Below are positions 38,777 to 48,754 of a stretch of DNA of 64,000 nucleotides, piece by piece (positions within the stretch are counted from its first letter, which is position 1; the number at the start of each line of letters is the position of its first letter). Below the pieces are notes generated by a model. The model had not been told where the DNA came from. It was given only the letters and a program-made list of their open reading frames with translations, and ran no database searches. A program made the translations under genes and the position numbers. This stretch comes from an uncultured Algimonas sp. (lineage in GTDB: Bacteria > Pseudomonadota > Alphaproteobacteria > Caulobacterales > Maricaulaceae), in contig CALDUL010000024.1 in the NCBI GenBank assembly GCA_937923575.1, positions 1 through 64,000 on the forward strand, read 5' to 3'.

Positions 38777-39985
38777 ATGATCGCCGGATCGTTCTTAGTT
38801 CTCGCCACGCTGCTCGGCTCGGGCTGCTCGATCGAAACCCAGGACGGCATGCCGGGCACCACTGCATCCGAACGCGCCCTCATGCAGGCGCCGAGCGCAT
38901 CGGAAATCCGCACGATCACTGATGGTGTGGCCGATTGGCAGATCGCGAACTTCGACACTTTTGACGCCTATATCCCGACCTTCCAGCAGCGCACCCGCGA
39001 TGAGAAGACCGGCTGGATCAAGGGCGCCTTCTACAAGGGTCTCGCCGATTGGGCGGAGACGACCGACAGTAAGGAGTATTTCGCCTTCCTCAAGGCCAAG
39101 GCCGAGGAGGTCGACTACGCCTTCGGCCCGCGCGACTACCACGCAGACGATCATGTGGTCGGGCAATATTACATGGTCCTGTATGACCGCTATCAGGACC
39201 CGGCCATGCTGGCCCCTGCCCGCGCTGTCTATGACCGCATCATTGCCAATCCCTCCGAGGTGTCGCTGGTATTCGAGCCCGAAGGCACGGAAGAGGGATA
39301 TTACAAACAATGCCTGAAGCGCTGGTGCTGGGCCGATGCTCTATTCATGTCGCCGCCCGTGCTGACCAAGTTGACCGCCTATACGGGCGATCCAAAATAT
39401 CTCGAATTCTCCGACCGCGAATATTGGGCGACCACTGACTATCTGTTTGACGAGGGCGACGGGCTGTTCCTGCGCGATTCGCGTTTCTTCGACACGCGCG
39501 AGGACAATGGCGAGAAGACCTATTGGTCGCGCGGCAATGGCTGGGTGTTCTCAGGGCTCGCCGATATTCTCGACGATCTGCCCGCGGATCATCCATCTCG
39601 GCCACGTTACGAGGCGCTCTTCACCGACATGGCGCAGGCACTGATCGAGACCCAGTCGGACAACGGCTTCTGGCCCGTCTCTCTCAAAGCCGGTGAACTC
39701 TACCCGGTTGAGGAAAGCTCCGGCACCGCGTTTTTCGTTGCAGGTCTCGCCTGGGGCATTCGCACCGGGCGATTGGACCCGGACACCTATCTGAAGGTCA
39801 CGCTTAAGGGCTGGAACGCCGTGGAGGCCGCCGTGCGCCCGTCTGGCATGATTGGCTATGTGCAGCAGGTCGGCTTCGCGCCGGACAAGGTCTCCGCGGA
39901 CGAGACCCAGTTCTACGGCGCGGGCGCGGTTTTGCTGGCGGGATCCGAGATGTTGAAGCTGGCCGATGCAGGCGGATTGAAATGA
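38777..39985 (+). CDS. GH105 unsaturated uronyl hydrolase, lipoprotein
   Basis: Lipobox-like LLGSGC; KGAFYKGLADWAE, CWADALFMSPPVL, SRGNGWVFSGLADIL, ESSGTAFFVAGLAWGI; ATG at 38777. Confidence 0.9.
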   Translation: MIAGSFLVLATLLGSGCSIETQDGMPGTTASERALMQAPSASEIRTITDGVADWQIANFDTFDAYIPTFQQRTRDEKTGWIKGAFYKGLADWAETTDSKEYFAFLKAKAEEVDYAFGPRDYHADDHVVGQYYMVLYDRYQDPAMLAPARAVYDRIIANPSEVSLVFEPEGTEEGYYKQCLKRWCWADALFMSPPVLTKLTAYTGDPKYLEFSDREYWATTDYLFDEGDGLFLRDSRFFDTREDNGEKTYWSRGNGWVFSGLADILDDLPADHPSRPRYEALFTDMAQALIETQSDNGFWPVSLKAGELYPVEESSGTAFFVAGLAWGIRTGRLDPDTYLKVTLKGWNAVEAAVRPSGMIGYVQQVGFAPDKVSADETQFYGAGAVLLAGSEMLKLADAGGLK

Positions 39986-40974
39986 TCAGCCGCCGCTCGA
40001 CCCTGGCTGGGCTTGCGGCCCTACCCGCACTTTCCGCCTGCCAGCGCATCGGCGGCGAAGGTCCGGCGACATTAAAGCTGGGCCATACGCTCAACGCAGA
40101 CCATCCGGTGCACAAGGCCATGGTCTATATGGGCGAGCAGTTAATGGAGCTGTCGTCCGGCCTGCTCGGCTTGCAGATCTACCCCAATGGGCAGCTCGGG
40201 TCTGAGCGCCAACTCGTCGAATTGCTACAGATCGGCGCGGTCGCCATGACCAAGGTCAGCACGATCTCCATGGAAGGGTTCAGCCCCTCCATGAAGCTGT
40301 TCTCCATTCCCTATCTGTTTTCCGACTCGGACCATCTCTGGCGCGTTCTTAATAGTGACCTCGGCCGCGAGCTGCTCGACAGCCTCCAGGGCCAGCGCTT
40401 GCAGGGGCTGGGCTATTACGATGCGGGGTCCCGCTCTTTCTATATGACCGACGCGCCGGTGCGCTCGCCCGCCGATCTGGCTGGCCTCAAAGTTCGCGTG
40501 CTGCCGTCGCGCACCTCAATCGAGATGGTCGAGGCGCTGGGCGGCTCGGCCACGCCGATCAGTTGGGGCGAGCTCTACACAGCGCTGCAGCAAGGCGTGG
40601 TCGACGGCGCGGAAAACAACCCGCCATCCTATTACCTGTCGCGTCATTACGAGACGGCGAAATACTACACGCTCGACGAACACACCGCTGTTCCGGACCT
40701 GCTGATCATGAGCCGCCCGGTTTTTGACGCTCTGTCCGACCAGCAGCGCGACTGGGTCAACTCTGCCATGGCCGCATCGGTCACCTATCAGCGCAAGCTC
40801 TGGACCGAAGCGTCGGACGAGGCGCTGGAGGCGGTCGCGGCCGCCGGCGTGGAAATCATCCGCCCGGACAAGCAACCGTTCCGCGACGCCGTCGCCCCGA
40901 TGAAGGCGGCCTTCGCCCAGACGGAGCTCGGCCCGCTGATCCGCCGCGTCGAAGCGCTGGAGGTGGCGCGATGA
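39982..40974 (+). CDS. TRAP transporter substrate-binding protein (DctP type) with lipobox
   Basis: LAALPALSAC; LYPNGQLG-like IYPNGQLGSERQLVELLQIG; VVDGAENNPPSYY. Confidence 0.92.
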   Translation: MISRRSTLAGLAALPALSACQRIGGEGPATLKLGHTLNADHPVHKAMVYMGEQLMELSSGLLGLQIYPNGQLGSERQLVELLQIGAVAMTKVSTISMEGFSPSMKLFSIPYLFSDSDHLWRVLNSDLGRELLDSLQGQRLQGLGYYDAGSRSFYMTDAPVRSPADLAGLKVRVLPSRTSIEMVEALGGSATPISWGELYTALQQGVVDGAENNPPSYYLSRHYETAKYYTLDEHTAVPDLLIMSRPVFDALSDQQRDWVNSAMAASVTYQRKLWTEASDEALEAVAAAGVEIIRPDKQPFRDAVAPMKAAFAQTELGPLIRRVEALEVAR

Positions 40975-41552
40975 CTCTCGTCATCCGGACTGTGGATGTC
41001 ACCCTGCGCGTGCTGCTGGTGGTGCTCGCCACCCTCATGGTGCTGACCGTGACCTGGCAGGTGACGTCCCGCTACGTCTTCCGCGCGCCGTCCTCGCTGA
41101 CCGAGGAGATCGCGCGTTTTCAGCTGATTTGGCTCGGCGTACTCGGCGCGGTCTACACATTCCGAAATCGCATGCATGTCGGGATCGACATTCTCATTGG
41201 CGAGATGACGGGCCGTCGGCGCGTGGCGGCCGAGTTGGCGTCGCTGATCAGCTGTCTGCTGTTTGCGGTGCTGATCCTGATCATTGGCGGCGGCAAGCTG
41301 GTCGCGCTGGTCCACGACCTCGACCAGACGTCTGCCGCGCTAGGCGTGCGCATGTCGTGGGTCTATTCCATTATTCCGATCAGCGGCGTGCTCTGGGTGC
41401 TCTACGGGCTCTACTATATCGCCGATCTACTCCGACACGGGCGGCTGCGACTGCCCAGCGAGATAAACGGCGATGCCGTCGCTGGCGACACGCCAAACCG
41501 GGTAGACCCGAAACACAAGGACGTTTCCGATGTCCTTGGAGAGGAAGAGTAA
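40971..41552 (+). CDS. TRAP transporter small permease (DctQ type)
   Basis: Four TM segments; SLTEEIARFQLIWLGVLGAVYTFRNRMHVGIDIL; overlaps upstream gene. Confidence 0.92.
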   Translation: MTLVIRTVDVTLRVLLVVLATLMVLTVTWQVTSRYVFRAPSSLTEEIARFQLIWLGVLGAVYTFRNRMHVGIDILIGEMTGRRRVAAELASLISCLLFAVLILIIGGGKLVALVHDLDQTSAALGVRMSWVYSIIPISGVLWVLYGLYYIADLLRHGRLRLPSEINGDAVAGDTPNRVDPKHKDVSDVLGEEE

Positions 41553-42847
41553 TGTTGGTCACGGTCCTCGTCCTTCTCGGCGTCTTCTTCGTCCTCGTCA
41601 TGCTCGGCGTGCCAATTGCGGTGTCGATCGCGCTGGCCACACTGTCCACGCTGCTGCTGACCCTGCCTGCGGATGTCGCCATGACGACACTCGCGCAAAG
41701 GCTCGCGGCGGGGCTCGACAGTTTCACTCTGCTCGCCATCCCGTTTTTCGTCATATCGGGCTATCTCATGGGGCGCGGCGGGATTGCGCGGCGACTGATC
41801 GAGGCGGCCAAGTCCCTCGTTGGGACACTGCCCGGCGGGCTGGCGCTGGTGAACACCATTTCATGCATGCTCTTTGGTTCGATTTCGGGCTCCGCCGTCG
41901 CTGCCACGTCCGCCATCGGCACCTTCATGATCCCGACCATGGAAGACGAAGGCTATGAGCGCGAGTTTTCCACTTCGGTCACAATCGCCGGCTCCATCCT
42001 GGGCCTGCTGATCCCGCCGTCCAATGTGTTGATCGTCTATGCCGTTGCGGCCGGATCGGTTTCCATCGCCGCGCTGTTCATGGCGGGCTATGTACCGGGT
42101 CTGCTGGCGGGCACGCTGCTGATGCTGGTCGCGAGCGTCTATTCCCACCGCAAGGGCTACCCGCGTTCGGCGCGCATTCCGCTGCGGGCTGCACTGCGCA
42201 AGCTGGCGGATGCCGCGCCGTCCATCGCAATGGTGCTGATCGTCGTCGGCGGGATTATCGCGGGCATCTTCACCGCGACCGAAGCGTCCGCCATTGCCGT
42301 CATCTACGCGCTGGTGCTGAGCCTCATTTACCGCGAGATCAAGATCGCCGACCTGCCGTCCATCCTGCTGAAGTCGATCGAGACGACGGCCATGGTGCTG
42401 CTGCTGATCGGCGTGTCCACCGGCATGGCGTGGGTGCTGGCGTATGGGAACATCCCGCAGGCGATCAGCGACGGTATGTTGAGTATCTCAGACAATCCCT
42501 TTGTCGTCCTGCTACTGATCAATCTGATCCTGCTGATCGTCGGCGCGTTTCTCGACATCACGCCGGCCATTTTAATCTTCACGCCGATCTTTCTGCCCGT
42601 CGCGATGGAGCTGGGCATGACGCCGTTGCACTTCGGGATCATGCTGGTGCTAAATCTGTCCATCGGGCTGTGCACGCCGCCCGTGGGCTCCGTGCTCTTC
42701 GTAGGCTGTGCGGTGGGCGAGACGACGATCCGCCAGCTGGTGAGGCCTATGCTACTGCTCTACTCCGCGCTGATCGTGGCACTGCTGCTGGTCACCTATA
42801 TTCCCATCCTGAGCGAAGGCCTGCCGCGCGCAGCCGGACTGATCTAG
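41552..42847 (+). CDS. TRAP transporter large permease (DctM type)
   Basis: MLGVPIAVSIALATL, GSISGSAVAATSAIGTFMIPTM, IPPSNVLIVYAV; ATG at 41552 overlaps DctQ stop (TAATG). Confidence 0.93.
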   Translation: MLVTVLVLLGVFFVLVMLGVPIAVSIALATLSTLLLTLPADVAMTTLAQRLAAGLDSFTLLAIPFFVISGYLMGRGGIARRLIEAAKSLVGTLPGGLALVNTISCMLFGSISGSAVAATSAIGTFMIPTMEDEGYEREFSTSVTIAGSILGLLIPPSNVLIVYAVAAGSVSIAALFMAGYVPGLLAGTLLMLVASVYSHRKGYPRSARIPLRAALRKLADAAPSIAMVLIVVGGIIAGIFTATEASAIAVIYALVLSLIYREIKIADLPSILLKSIETTAMVLLLIGVSTGMAWVLAYGNIPQAISDGMLSISDNPFVVLLLINLILLIVGAFLDITPAILIFTPIFLPVAMELGMTPLHFGIMLVLNLSIGLCTPPVGSVLFVGCAVGETTIRQLVRPMLLLYSALIVALLLVTYIPILSEGLPRAAGLI

Positions 42848-42855
42848 GACCCCAT

Positions 42856-43602
42856 ATGAACATCGACTTCACCGGTAGAACAGCCCTCGTCACGGGGGCC
42901 AGCCGCGGCATCGGCCAGGCCATCGCGAAAGCCCTCGCTGACAGCGGCGCCAATGTCGCCTGCGTTGCCAGCCGTGCGGAGAATGCTGCGAAGACCGTCG
43001 AGGCGATTGGCGCCAAAGCCTATGCGTTGGGCTGCGATCAATCGGATGCGGTCTCGATTGCGGCCTGCGTCGACGCCGCCGTGGAGCGCTCCGGCAGAAT
43101 CGATTTTCTGATCAATAATGCCGGCACGATCCGCCGCGCGCCGGCGCGCGACTTTTCAGATGCTGATTGGGACCATGTCATCGACACCAATCTGTCCGGC
43201 GTCTTTCGCTTCTGCCGCGCGGTCGGCGGGCATATGCTAGATCAGGGTGCAGGCAAGATCGTCAATATTGCCAGCCTGCTGTCCTTCCAGGGCGGCATCA
43301 CCGTGCCCGCCTATGCCGCGTCCAAGGGCGGCGTCGCGCAGCTGACCAAGGCACTGTCCAATGAGTGGGCGGGCTCCGGCGTGCAGGTCAATGCCATCGC
43401 GCCGGGCTATATCGCGACAGACAATACGGCCGCGCTGCGGGCGGACGCCGACCGCAATGCTGCTATTCTCGCGCGCATTCCGGCAGGGCGCTGGGGCAAG
43501 CCTGAGGACATTGCGGGCACAGCCGTGTTCCTGTGCTCTTCGGCGTCGGACTATGTGAACGGCCATGTGCTGACCGTCGATGGCGGTTGGATGGGCCGCT
43601 AG
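42856..43602 (+). CDS. kduD: SDR oxidoreductase, probable 2-deoxy-D-gluconate/2,5-diketo-deoxygluconate dehydrogenase
   Basis: GRTALVTGASRGIGQAIAKALADSGANV, INNAGTIRRAPA, YAASKGGVAQLTKALSNEWAGSGVQVNAIAPGYIATDNT. Confidence 0.88.
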   Translation: MNIDFTGRTALVTGASRGIGQAIAKALADSGANVACVASRAENAAKTVEAIGAKAYALGCDQSDAVSIAACVDAAVERSGRIDFLINNAGTIRRAPARDFSDADWDHVIDTNLSGVFRFCRAVGGHMLDQGAGKIVNIASLLSFQGGITVPAYAASKGGVAQLTKALSNEWAGSGVQVNAIAPGYIATDNTAALRADADRNAAILARIPAGRWGKPEDIAGTAVFLCSSASDYVNGHVLTVDGGWMGR

Positions 43603-43631
43603 TCGAAGACCAAGCGGAAGCGCCGCCTCAT

Positions 43632-44402
43632 CTATTTCTTCTCATTGGCCATCAGCCGGGCAAAGCGCGCGCGGTCGGCCGACACTTTGCGCTTGGCCTG
43701 CTCCACCGCTTCGATCTCGGTCGCGCGAAACATCGTGTCGACCACGCGCGATAGATGGGTTCGCATGGCGGTGCGCGCATCGGACGGATTGCCCGCGTCC
43801 AAGGCGTTATAGATCGCCCAATGCTCGTCGATAGACGGGCGTACGCCCTCCTGCCGCACGGTTTCATACATAGTGTGCGTCAGCGTCGAGCGGTCCCGCT
43901 GCATCCAGAGATCCTCGACGATGGAAATCAGCGCGGAGTTCCGCGTCGCCCGCGCGATGAGCATGTGGAAATCCTTGTCCGCATGCTCGCCCGAGACATA
44001 GTCGTCGGAGACGGTCGTCGCATTCTCGGCAATCATCTGATTGATGATCCCGGATAGCTCGTCCAGTTCACCTTCGGTGATCTGCGTGGCGGCGACGGCG
44101 GCGACTTCGCCCTCGATGAGCAAGCGCGCCTGTGTCAGCTCGAACGGACCGACATCGAGGTCGAGCGACTTCGCCACAGCTTCCTCGGCGGGTTCGGCGA
44201 CGTAGACGCCTGAGCCCTTTCGCACGGTGACCCTACCCGCGATTTCCAGCGCGATCACGGCCTCGCGGATTGTGGGGCGACTGACGTCATAGCGAATGGC
44301 CAATTCGCGTTCTGCCGGCAATCGGTCGCCGGGCTGAAAGCCTTCACTGTCGATATAGCGCAGCAGATTGTCCGCGACGGTCTTGTATCGTCTTTGATTC
44401 AT
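43632..44402 (-). CDS. FadR-type GntR regulator (FCD domain)
   Basis: RLPAERELAIRYDVSRPTIREAVIALEIAGRVTVRKGSGVYV wHTH, then FCD helices. Confidence 0.93.
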   Translation of the reverse strand: MNQRRYKTVADNLLRYIDSEGFQPGDRLPAERELAIRYDVSRPTIREAVIALEIAGRVTVRKGSGVYVAEPAEEAVAKSLDLDVGPFELTQARLLIEGEVAAVAATQITEGELDELSGIINQMIAENATTVSDDYVSGEHADKDFHMLIARATRNSALISIVEDLWMQRDRSTLTHTMYETVRQEGVRPSIDEHWAIYNALDAGNPSDARTAMRTHLSRVVDTMFRATEIEAVEQAKRKVSADRARFARLMANEKK

Positions 44403-44563
44403 TGTCGCCTCCGTAGCGCAAATTTTTGCCGACCGAAACAGATATGACCAATTCCAAAGGCAGCATATATTGGCTTGTCCAATTCAATGCTCTAAGCCAT
44501 AGGTGTTAAGGGGGCAATGTGCAGCACCATGGCCGAACGAACGGGAAGGTCATGCGGGGGACG

Positions 44564-46036
44564 ATGAGCAACATGGCGGCTACAGACGCGGGGGCTTTGC
44601 ACCCCGACCGGTTATTCCCAAGCGACCCGGCTGTGCGGGAAACGGCACGTTCGATCTATGCCGAGATTGCTGGGCTGCCGATCATCAGCCCGCACGGCCA
44701 CACCGACCCTTCGTGGTTCGCCGAGAACGCGCCTTTCCCGAACCCGAGCGAGCTGCTGATCATCCCGGATCACTATGTGCTGCGCATGCTCTACAGCCAG
44801 GGCGTGAGCCTGGAGAGCCTGGGTGTGCCGCCCCGTGACGGGCGCGACTATGAGCGTGATCCGCGCGCGGTCTGGCGGAGCTTTGCGGAGCATTTCCATC
44901 TCTTCGCGGGCACACCGTCGCGCATCTGGTGGGACCATGTGTTGGGGGAAGTGTTCGGGGCGCCCGTCCCGCTCTCGCCTGAGACTGCGGACGAGAGCTA
45001 CGACATCATCGACGCCGCGCTGAAAACCGAAGCCTTCCGCCCGCGCGCTCTGCTCGACCGCTTCGACATCGCGCTGATCGCGACGACCGAAGGCGCGCTG
45101 GACGATCTGAAACATCACCGCGCGCTGGAAGGGACAGACTACGCGCACCGCGTCATCACCACTTTCCGGCCCGATGACGTCATCGACGCCGACAAGCCGG
45201 AGTTCGCCCATAATCTCGCAAAGCTGGCCGAGCTGACGGAACAGGATACGAACGATTGGGAAGGCTATCTCGAAGCCTTGCGCATCCGGCGCGCCTATTT
45301 CCGCGATGTCGGGCGCGCGACTGCGACGGATCACGGCCACCCGTCCCCGCGCACAGCCGACCTGCCCGCGGATGAATGCCAGCGCCTGCTGAGCCTCTGC
45401 CTGTCGGGCGAGGCCATGCCGGAGCAGACGGATCTCTTCCGCGCGCAGATGCTGACCGAAATGGCGGGCATGAGCGTGGAGGACGGCATGACCCTGCAGA
45501 TCCACCCGGGCTCTTGCCGCAATCACAATCCATCGCTGCATGCCGCCTTCGGGGCAGACAAGGGCGCGGATATTCCATTGCAGTCGGAGTACACGCTGAA
45601 CCTGCAACCGCTGCTCGCCAAATATGGCAATAATCCCGATCTGACAGTCATCCTGTTTACGCTAGACGAGAGTGTCTACTCGCGTGAGCTCGCCACGCTG
45701 GCCGGGCACTACCCTGCCCTGACGCTGGGTCCGCCATGGTGGTTCCACGACAGCCCCAACGGCATGATGCGCTTTCGCGATCAGGTCACCGAGACGGCCG
45801 GCTTCTACAATACTGCCGGGTTTAACGACGACACCCGCGCGTTCCTCTCCATCCCCGCGCGTCATGACGTGGCCCGCCGCATGGACGCGGTCTTCCTTGC
45901 CGAACTCGTGACGCAACATCGCATCACGCGCAGCGAAGCCAGCGACATCGCCCGCGCGCTGACCGTCGATCTCGCCCGCAAGGCCTACAGGCTAGACGAG
46001 CTGCTGGCCCAAGACAGCAAGGAGCGCGCGGCGTGA
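44564..46036 (+). CDS. uxaC: glucuronate isomerase
   Basis: LPIISPHGHTDPSWFAENAPF; IQIHPGSCRNHN-like MTLQIHPGSCRNHNPSL; ORF runs from 44519, internal ATG at 44564 preferred. Confidence 0.93.
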   Translation: MSNMAATDAGALHPDRLFPSDPAVRETARSIYAEIAGLPIISPHGHTDPSWFAENAPFPNPSELLIIPDHYVLRMLYSQGVSLESLGVPPRDGRDYERDPRAVWRSFAEHFHLFAGTPSRIWWDHVLGEVFGAPVPLSPETADESYDIIDAALKTEAFRPRALLDRFDIALIATTEGALDDLKHHRALEGTDYAHRVITTFRPDDVIDADKPEFAHNLAKLAELTEQDTNDWEGYLEALRIRRAYFRDVGRATATDHGHPSPRTADLPADECQRLLSLCLSGEAMPEQTDLFRAQMLTEMAGMSVEDGMTLQIHPGSCRNHNPSLHAAFGADKGADIPLQSEYTLNLQPLLAKYGNNPDLTVILFTLDESVYSRELATLAGHYPALTLGPPWWFHDSPNGMMRFRDQVTETAGFYNTAGFNDDTRAFLSIPARHDVARRMDAVFLAELVTQHRITRSEASDIARALTVDLARKAYRLDELLAQDSKERAA

Positions 46037-47469
46037 CACGACTGAGCGCGGCGACACTCGACAAGGCCAAGATACCAGCCCCCAGTTATGACCGGGACGC
46101 CGCCGGAATTGGCATTGTGCATTTTGGCCCGGGCGCATTCACCCGAGCCCATCAGGCCGTCTATACCGAGGACGCCATAGCGCGTTCCGGGGGCGATTGG
46201 GCCATCTGTGCCGTGTCGCTCAATAGCCCGCGCGCGAAGAAACAGCTCCGCCCGCAGGACGGGCTCTACACCCTCGCCATACGTGATCAGAAAGCGTCCT
46301 ATCGCGTCATCGGCGCGGTGCGTGAGGTCTTATTCGCAGGCGACGACCGCATCGATGTCATGTCCCGCCTGCGCGCGCCCAGCACGAAGTTCATCACGCT
46401 GACCATCACCGAAAAAGGCTACGCGCTGGACGGGGCGGGCCAGCTTGATCTCGGCAATGAGATGATCCGCGCGGACATCGCAGATCCGTCGAAGCCGCGC
46501 TCCGCCATGGGCTTCATTCTGCTGGCCGCAGAGCAGCGCCTGATCAGCGACATTCCGCCTTTCACCGTCATGTCCTGCGACAATCTGCCAGACAATGGTC
46601 ACCGACTGCGGGACGCTTGCGTGGCGCTGGCCAAGGCTCAGGGCAAGGCTACCCTCGCCCGGCACATCCGGCGAGCCGTCCGCTTCCCGCGCACCATGGT
46701 CGACGCCATCACGCCCGCGACCGACGAGGTTGTGTTGGACGCTGTCTCATACGCGCTGGGCCTGCGCGACGAAGCCGCCGTCCAGCGGGAGAGCTTCGCG
46801 CAATGGGTTATCGAGGACGACCTGCCTGAGGAACGTCCGGACTGGGTCGGCGCAGGCGCGACAATCACCGATGACATCCAGGGTTTCGAGAACAGTAAAT
46901 TGCGCATCCTCAACGGAGCCCATTCGACCTTGACCTATCTGGGGCTGCTGGCAGGTCGCACATCCGTCGTCGAAGCCGCAGGCGACCCTCTGCTGCGCGG
47001 TTTTGTCGACGGCCTGATCCGGGAAGAGACCATTCCTTCCTTCGACGCGCCGGAGGGGCTGTCGCCGACGCTCTATTGGGACGTGACCCTCGCGCGGTTC
47101 GACAATCCGCATATCATTCACAAGCTAGAGCAAATCAGCCATGACGGCTCGCAGAAAATCCCGGCGCGCATTCTGCCTGTCATCGCGGCGCATGGTTCCG
47201 ACGCCAAGCGCGCCGCCTTTGTCGCGGCCGGGTGGATCGAATGGACGCGGCAACGGCGCTGCAGCGATCAGCCGCCGACCGATGGCTGGCTGTCGTCCAA
47301 CACCGACGCCTTGCCCGATCCCTCGCTTTCGCCAAAAGACTATGCGCGCGCCATGCTCGGCGTGCGCGCGGTCTTCCCGGCTGGCTTGCCCGTTAAGCTC
47401 ATAGTCGGGAATGCCGAGGCCATTGCGGAACAGGGCGTCATCAAGGCAATCAAATCGCTGAAACTTTAG
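46033..47469 (+). CDS. uxuB: mannitol dehydrogenase family, probable fructuronate reductase
   Basis: [59 protein letters not shown] start overlaps uxaC stop. Confidence 0.92.
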   Translation: MTRLSAATLDKAKIPAPSYDRDAAGIGIVHFGPGAFTRAHQAVYTEDAIARSGGDWAICAVSLNSPRAKKQLRPQDGLYTLAIRDQKASYRVIGAVREVLFAGDDRIDVMSRLRAPSTKFITLTITEKGYALDGAGQLDLGNEMIRADIADPSKPRSAMGFILLAAEQRLISDIPPFTVMSCDNLPDNGHRLRDACVALAKAQGKATLARHIRRAVRFPRTMVDAITPATDEVVLDAVSYALGLRDEAAVQRESFAQWVIEDDLPEERPDWVGAGATITDDIQGFENSKLRILNGAHSTLTYLGLLAGRTSVVEAAGDPLLRGFVDGLIREETIPSFDAPEGLSPTLYWDVTLARFDNPHIIHKLEQISHDGSQKIPARILPVIAAHGSDAKRAAFVAAGWIEWTRQRRCSDQPPTDGWLSSNTDALPDPSLSPKDYARAMLGVRAVFPAGLPVKLIVGNAEAIAEQGVIKAIKSLKL

Positions 47470-47537
47470 GGCGGCAGGGCAAACAGAATAACGACAAACA
47501 GATCGGCAAGAGACCGACAGGGACTACGAAAACGATT

Positions 47538-48746
47538 ATGAAGATCACAAACATTAAGACCATCGTCACCTGCCCCGACAGGAACTTTGTGACGGTCAAG
47601 GTGATGACCGACGAAGGCATATACGGCATTGGCGACGCGACACTGAACGGCCGAGAGTTGTCGGTCGCTTCCTATATCGACGATCATATTGCGCCGTCGA
47701 TCATGGGCCATGATGCGGGCCGGATCGAGGACATCTGGCAATATCTCTATCGCGGTTGCTACTGGCGGCGTGGCGCGGTGACGATGACCGCCATCGCCGC
47801 CATCGACACGGCGCTATGGGACATCAAGGCCAAGGCGGCGAACATGCCGCTCTACCAATTGTTGGGTGGCAAGTCGCGCGACGGCGTCATGGTATATGGT
47901 CACGCCAATGGCGGCGACATCGAAGAGACGCTGGACGAGGTCGGCAAGTATCTGGATCTCGGCTACAAGGCCGTGCGCGCCCAGACCGGTATTCCGGGGC
48001 TGAGCTCGACCTACGGCGTCTCCAAGGACAAGATGTATTACGAGCCCGCCGACGGCAATCTGCCGACGGAAAATGTCTGGAGCACGTCCAAATACATCAA
48101 CCACATCCCTAAGCTGTTTGATCGCGTGCGCGACAAATACGGCATGGACTTCCACCTGCTCCACGACGCCCACCACCGTTTGACGCCGCAGGAAGCCGCC
48201 AAGGTCGGCAAGAGCCTGGAGGAGTTCAACCTGTTCTGGCTGGAGGACGCCGTCCCGGCCGAGAACCAGGAAGCCTTCCGCATGATCCGTCAGCACACGA
48301 CCACGCCGCTGGCCGTGGGCGAGGTGTTCAACTCGATCTGGGACTGCAAGACGCTGATAGAGGAAGGGCTGATCGACTACATCCGTTCCACCGTCGTCCA
48401 CGCGGGCGGCATTTCGCACCTGAAGAAGATCTTCGAATTCGCCGCCATGCACCATGTGCGGTCCGGCAGTCACGGCGCGACGGACCTGTCGCCCGTCTGC
48501 ATGGGCGCAGCACTGCATCTGGACACGGCGATCTACAATTTCGGCATCCAGGAATATATGCGCCATACGGAGAAGACCGACGAGGTCTTCCCGCATGCCT
48601 ACACCTTCAAGGACGGCCTGCTCTATCCGGGCGAAGCACCAGGCCACGGCGTCGACATCGACGAAGAACTCGCTGCCAAATATCCTTATAAGCGGGCCTA
48701 CCTGCCCGTGAACCGTCTCGAAGACGGCTCCATGTTCAACTGGTAG
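47538..48746 (+). CDS. manD: enolase-superfamily D-mannonate dehydratase
   Basis: [90 protein letters not shown]. Confidence 0.93.
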   Translation: MKITNIKTIVTCPDRNFVTVKVMTDEGIYGIGDATLNGRELSVASYIDDHIAPSIMGHDAGRIEDIWQYLYRGCYWRRGAVTMTAIAAIDTALWDIKAKAANMPLYQLLGGKSRDGVMVYGHANGGDIEETLDEVGKYLDLGYKAVRAQTGIPGLSSTYGVSKDKMYYEPADGNLPTENVWSTSKYINHIPKLFDRVRDKYGMDFHLLHDAHHRLTPQEAAKVGKSLEEFNLFWLEDAVPAENQEAFRMIRQHTTTPLAVGEVFNSIWDCKTLIEEGLIDYIRSTVVHAGGISHLKKIFEFAAMHHVRSGSHGATDLSPVCMGAALHLDTAIYNFGIQEYMRHTEKTDEVFPHAYTFKDGLLYPGEAPGHGVDIDEELAAKYPYKRAYLPVNRLEDGSMFNW

Positions 48747-48754
48747 GTCTGCCC

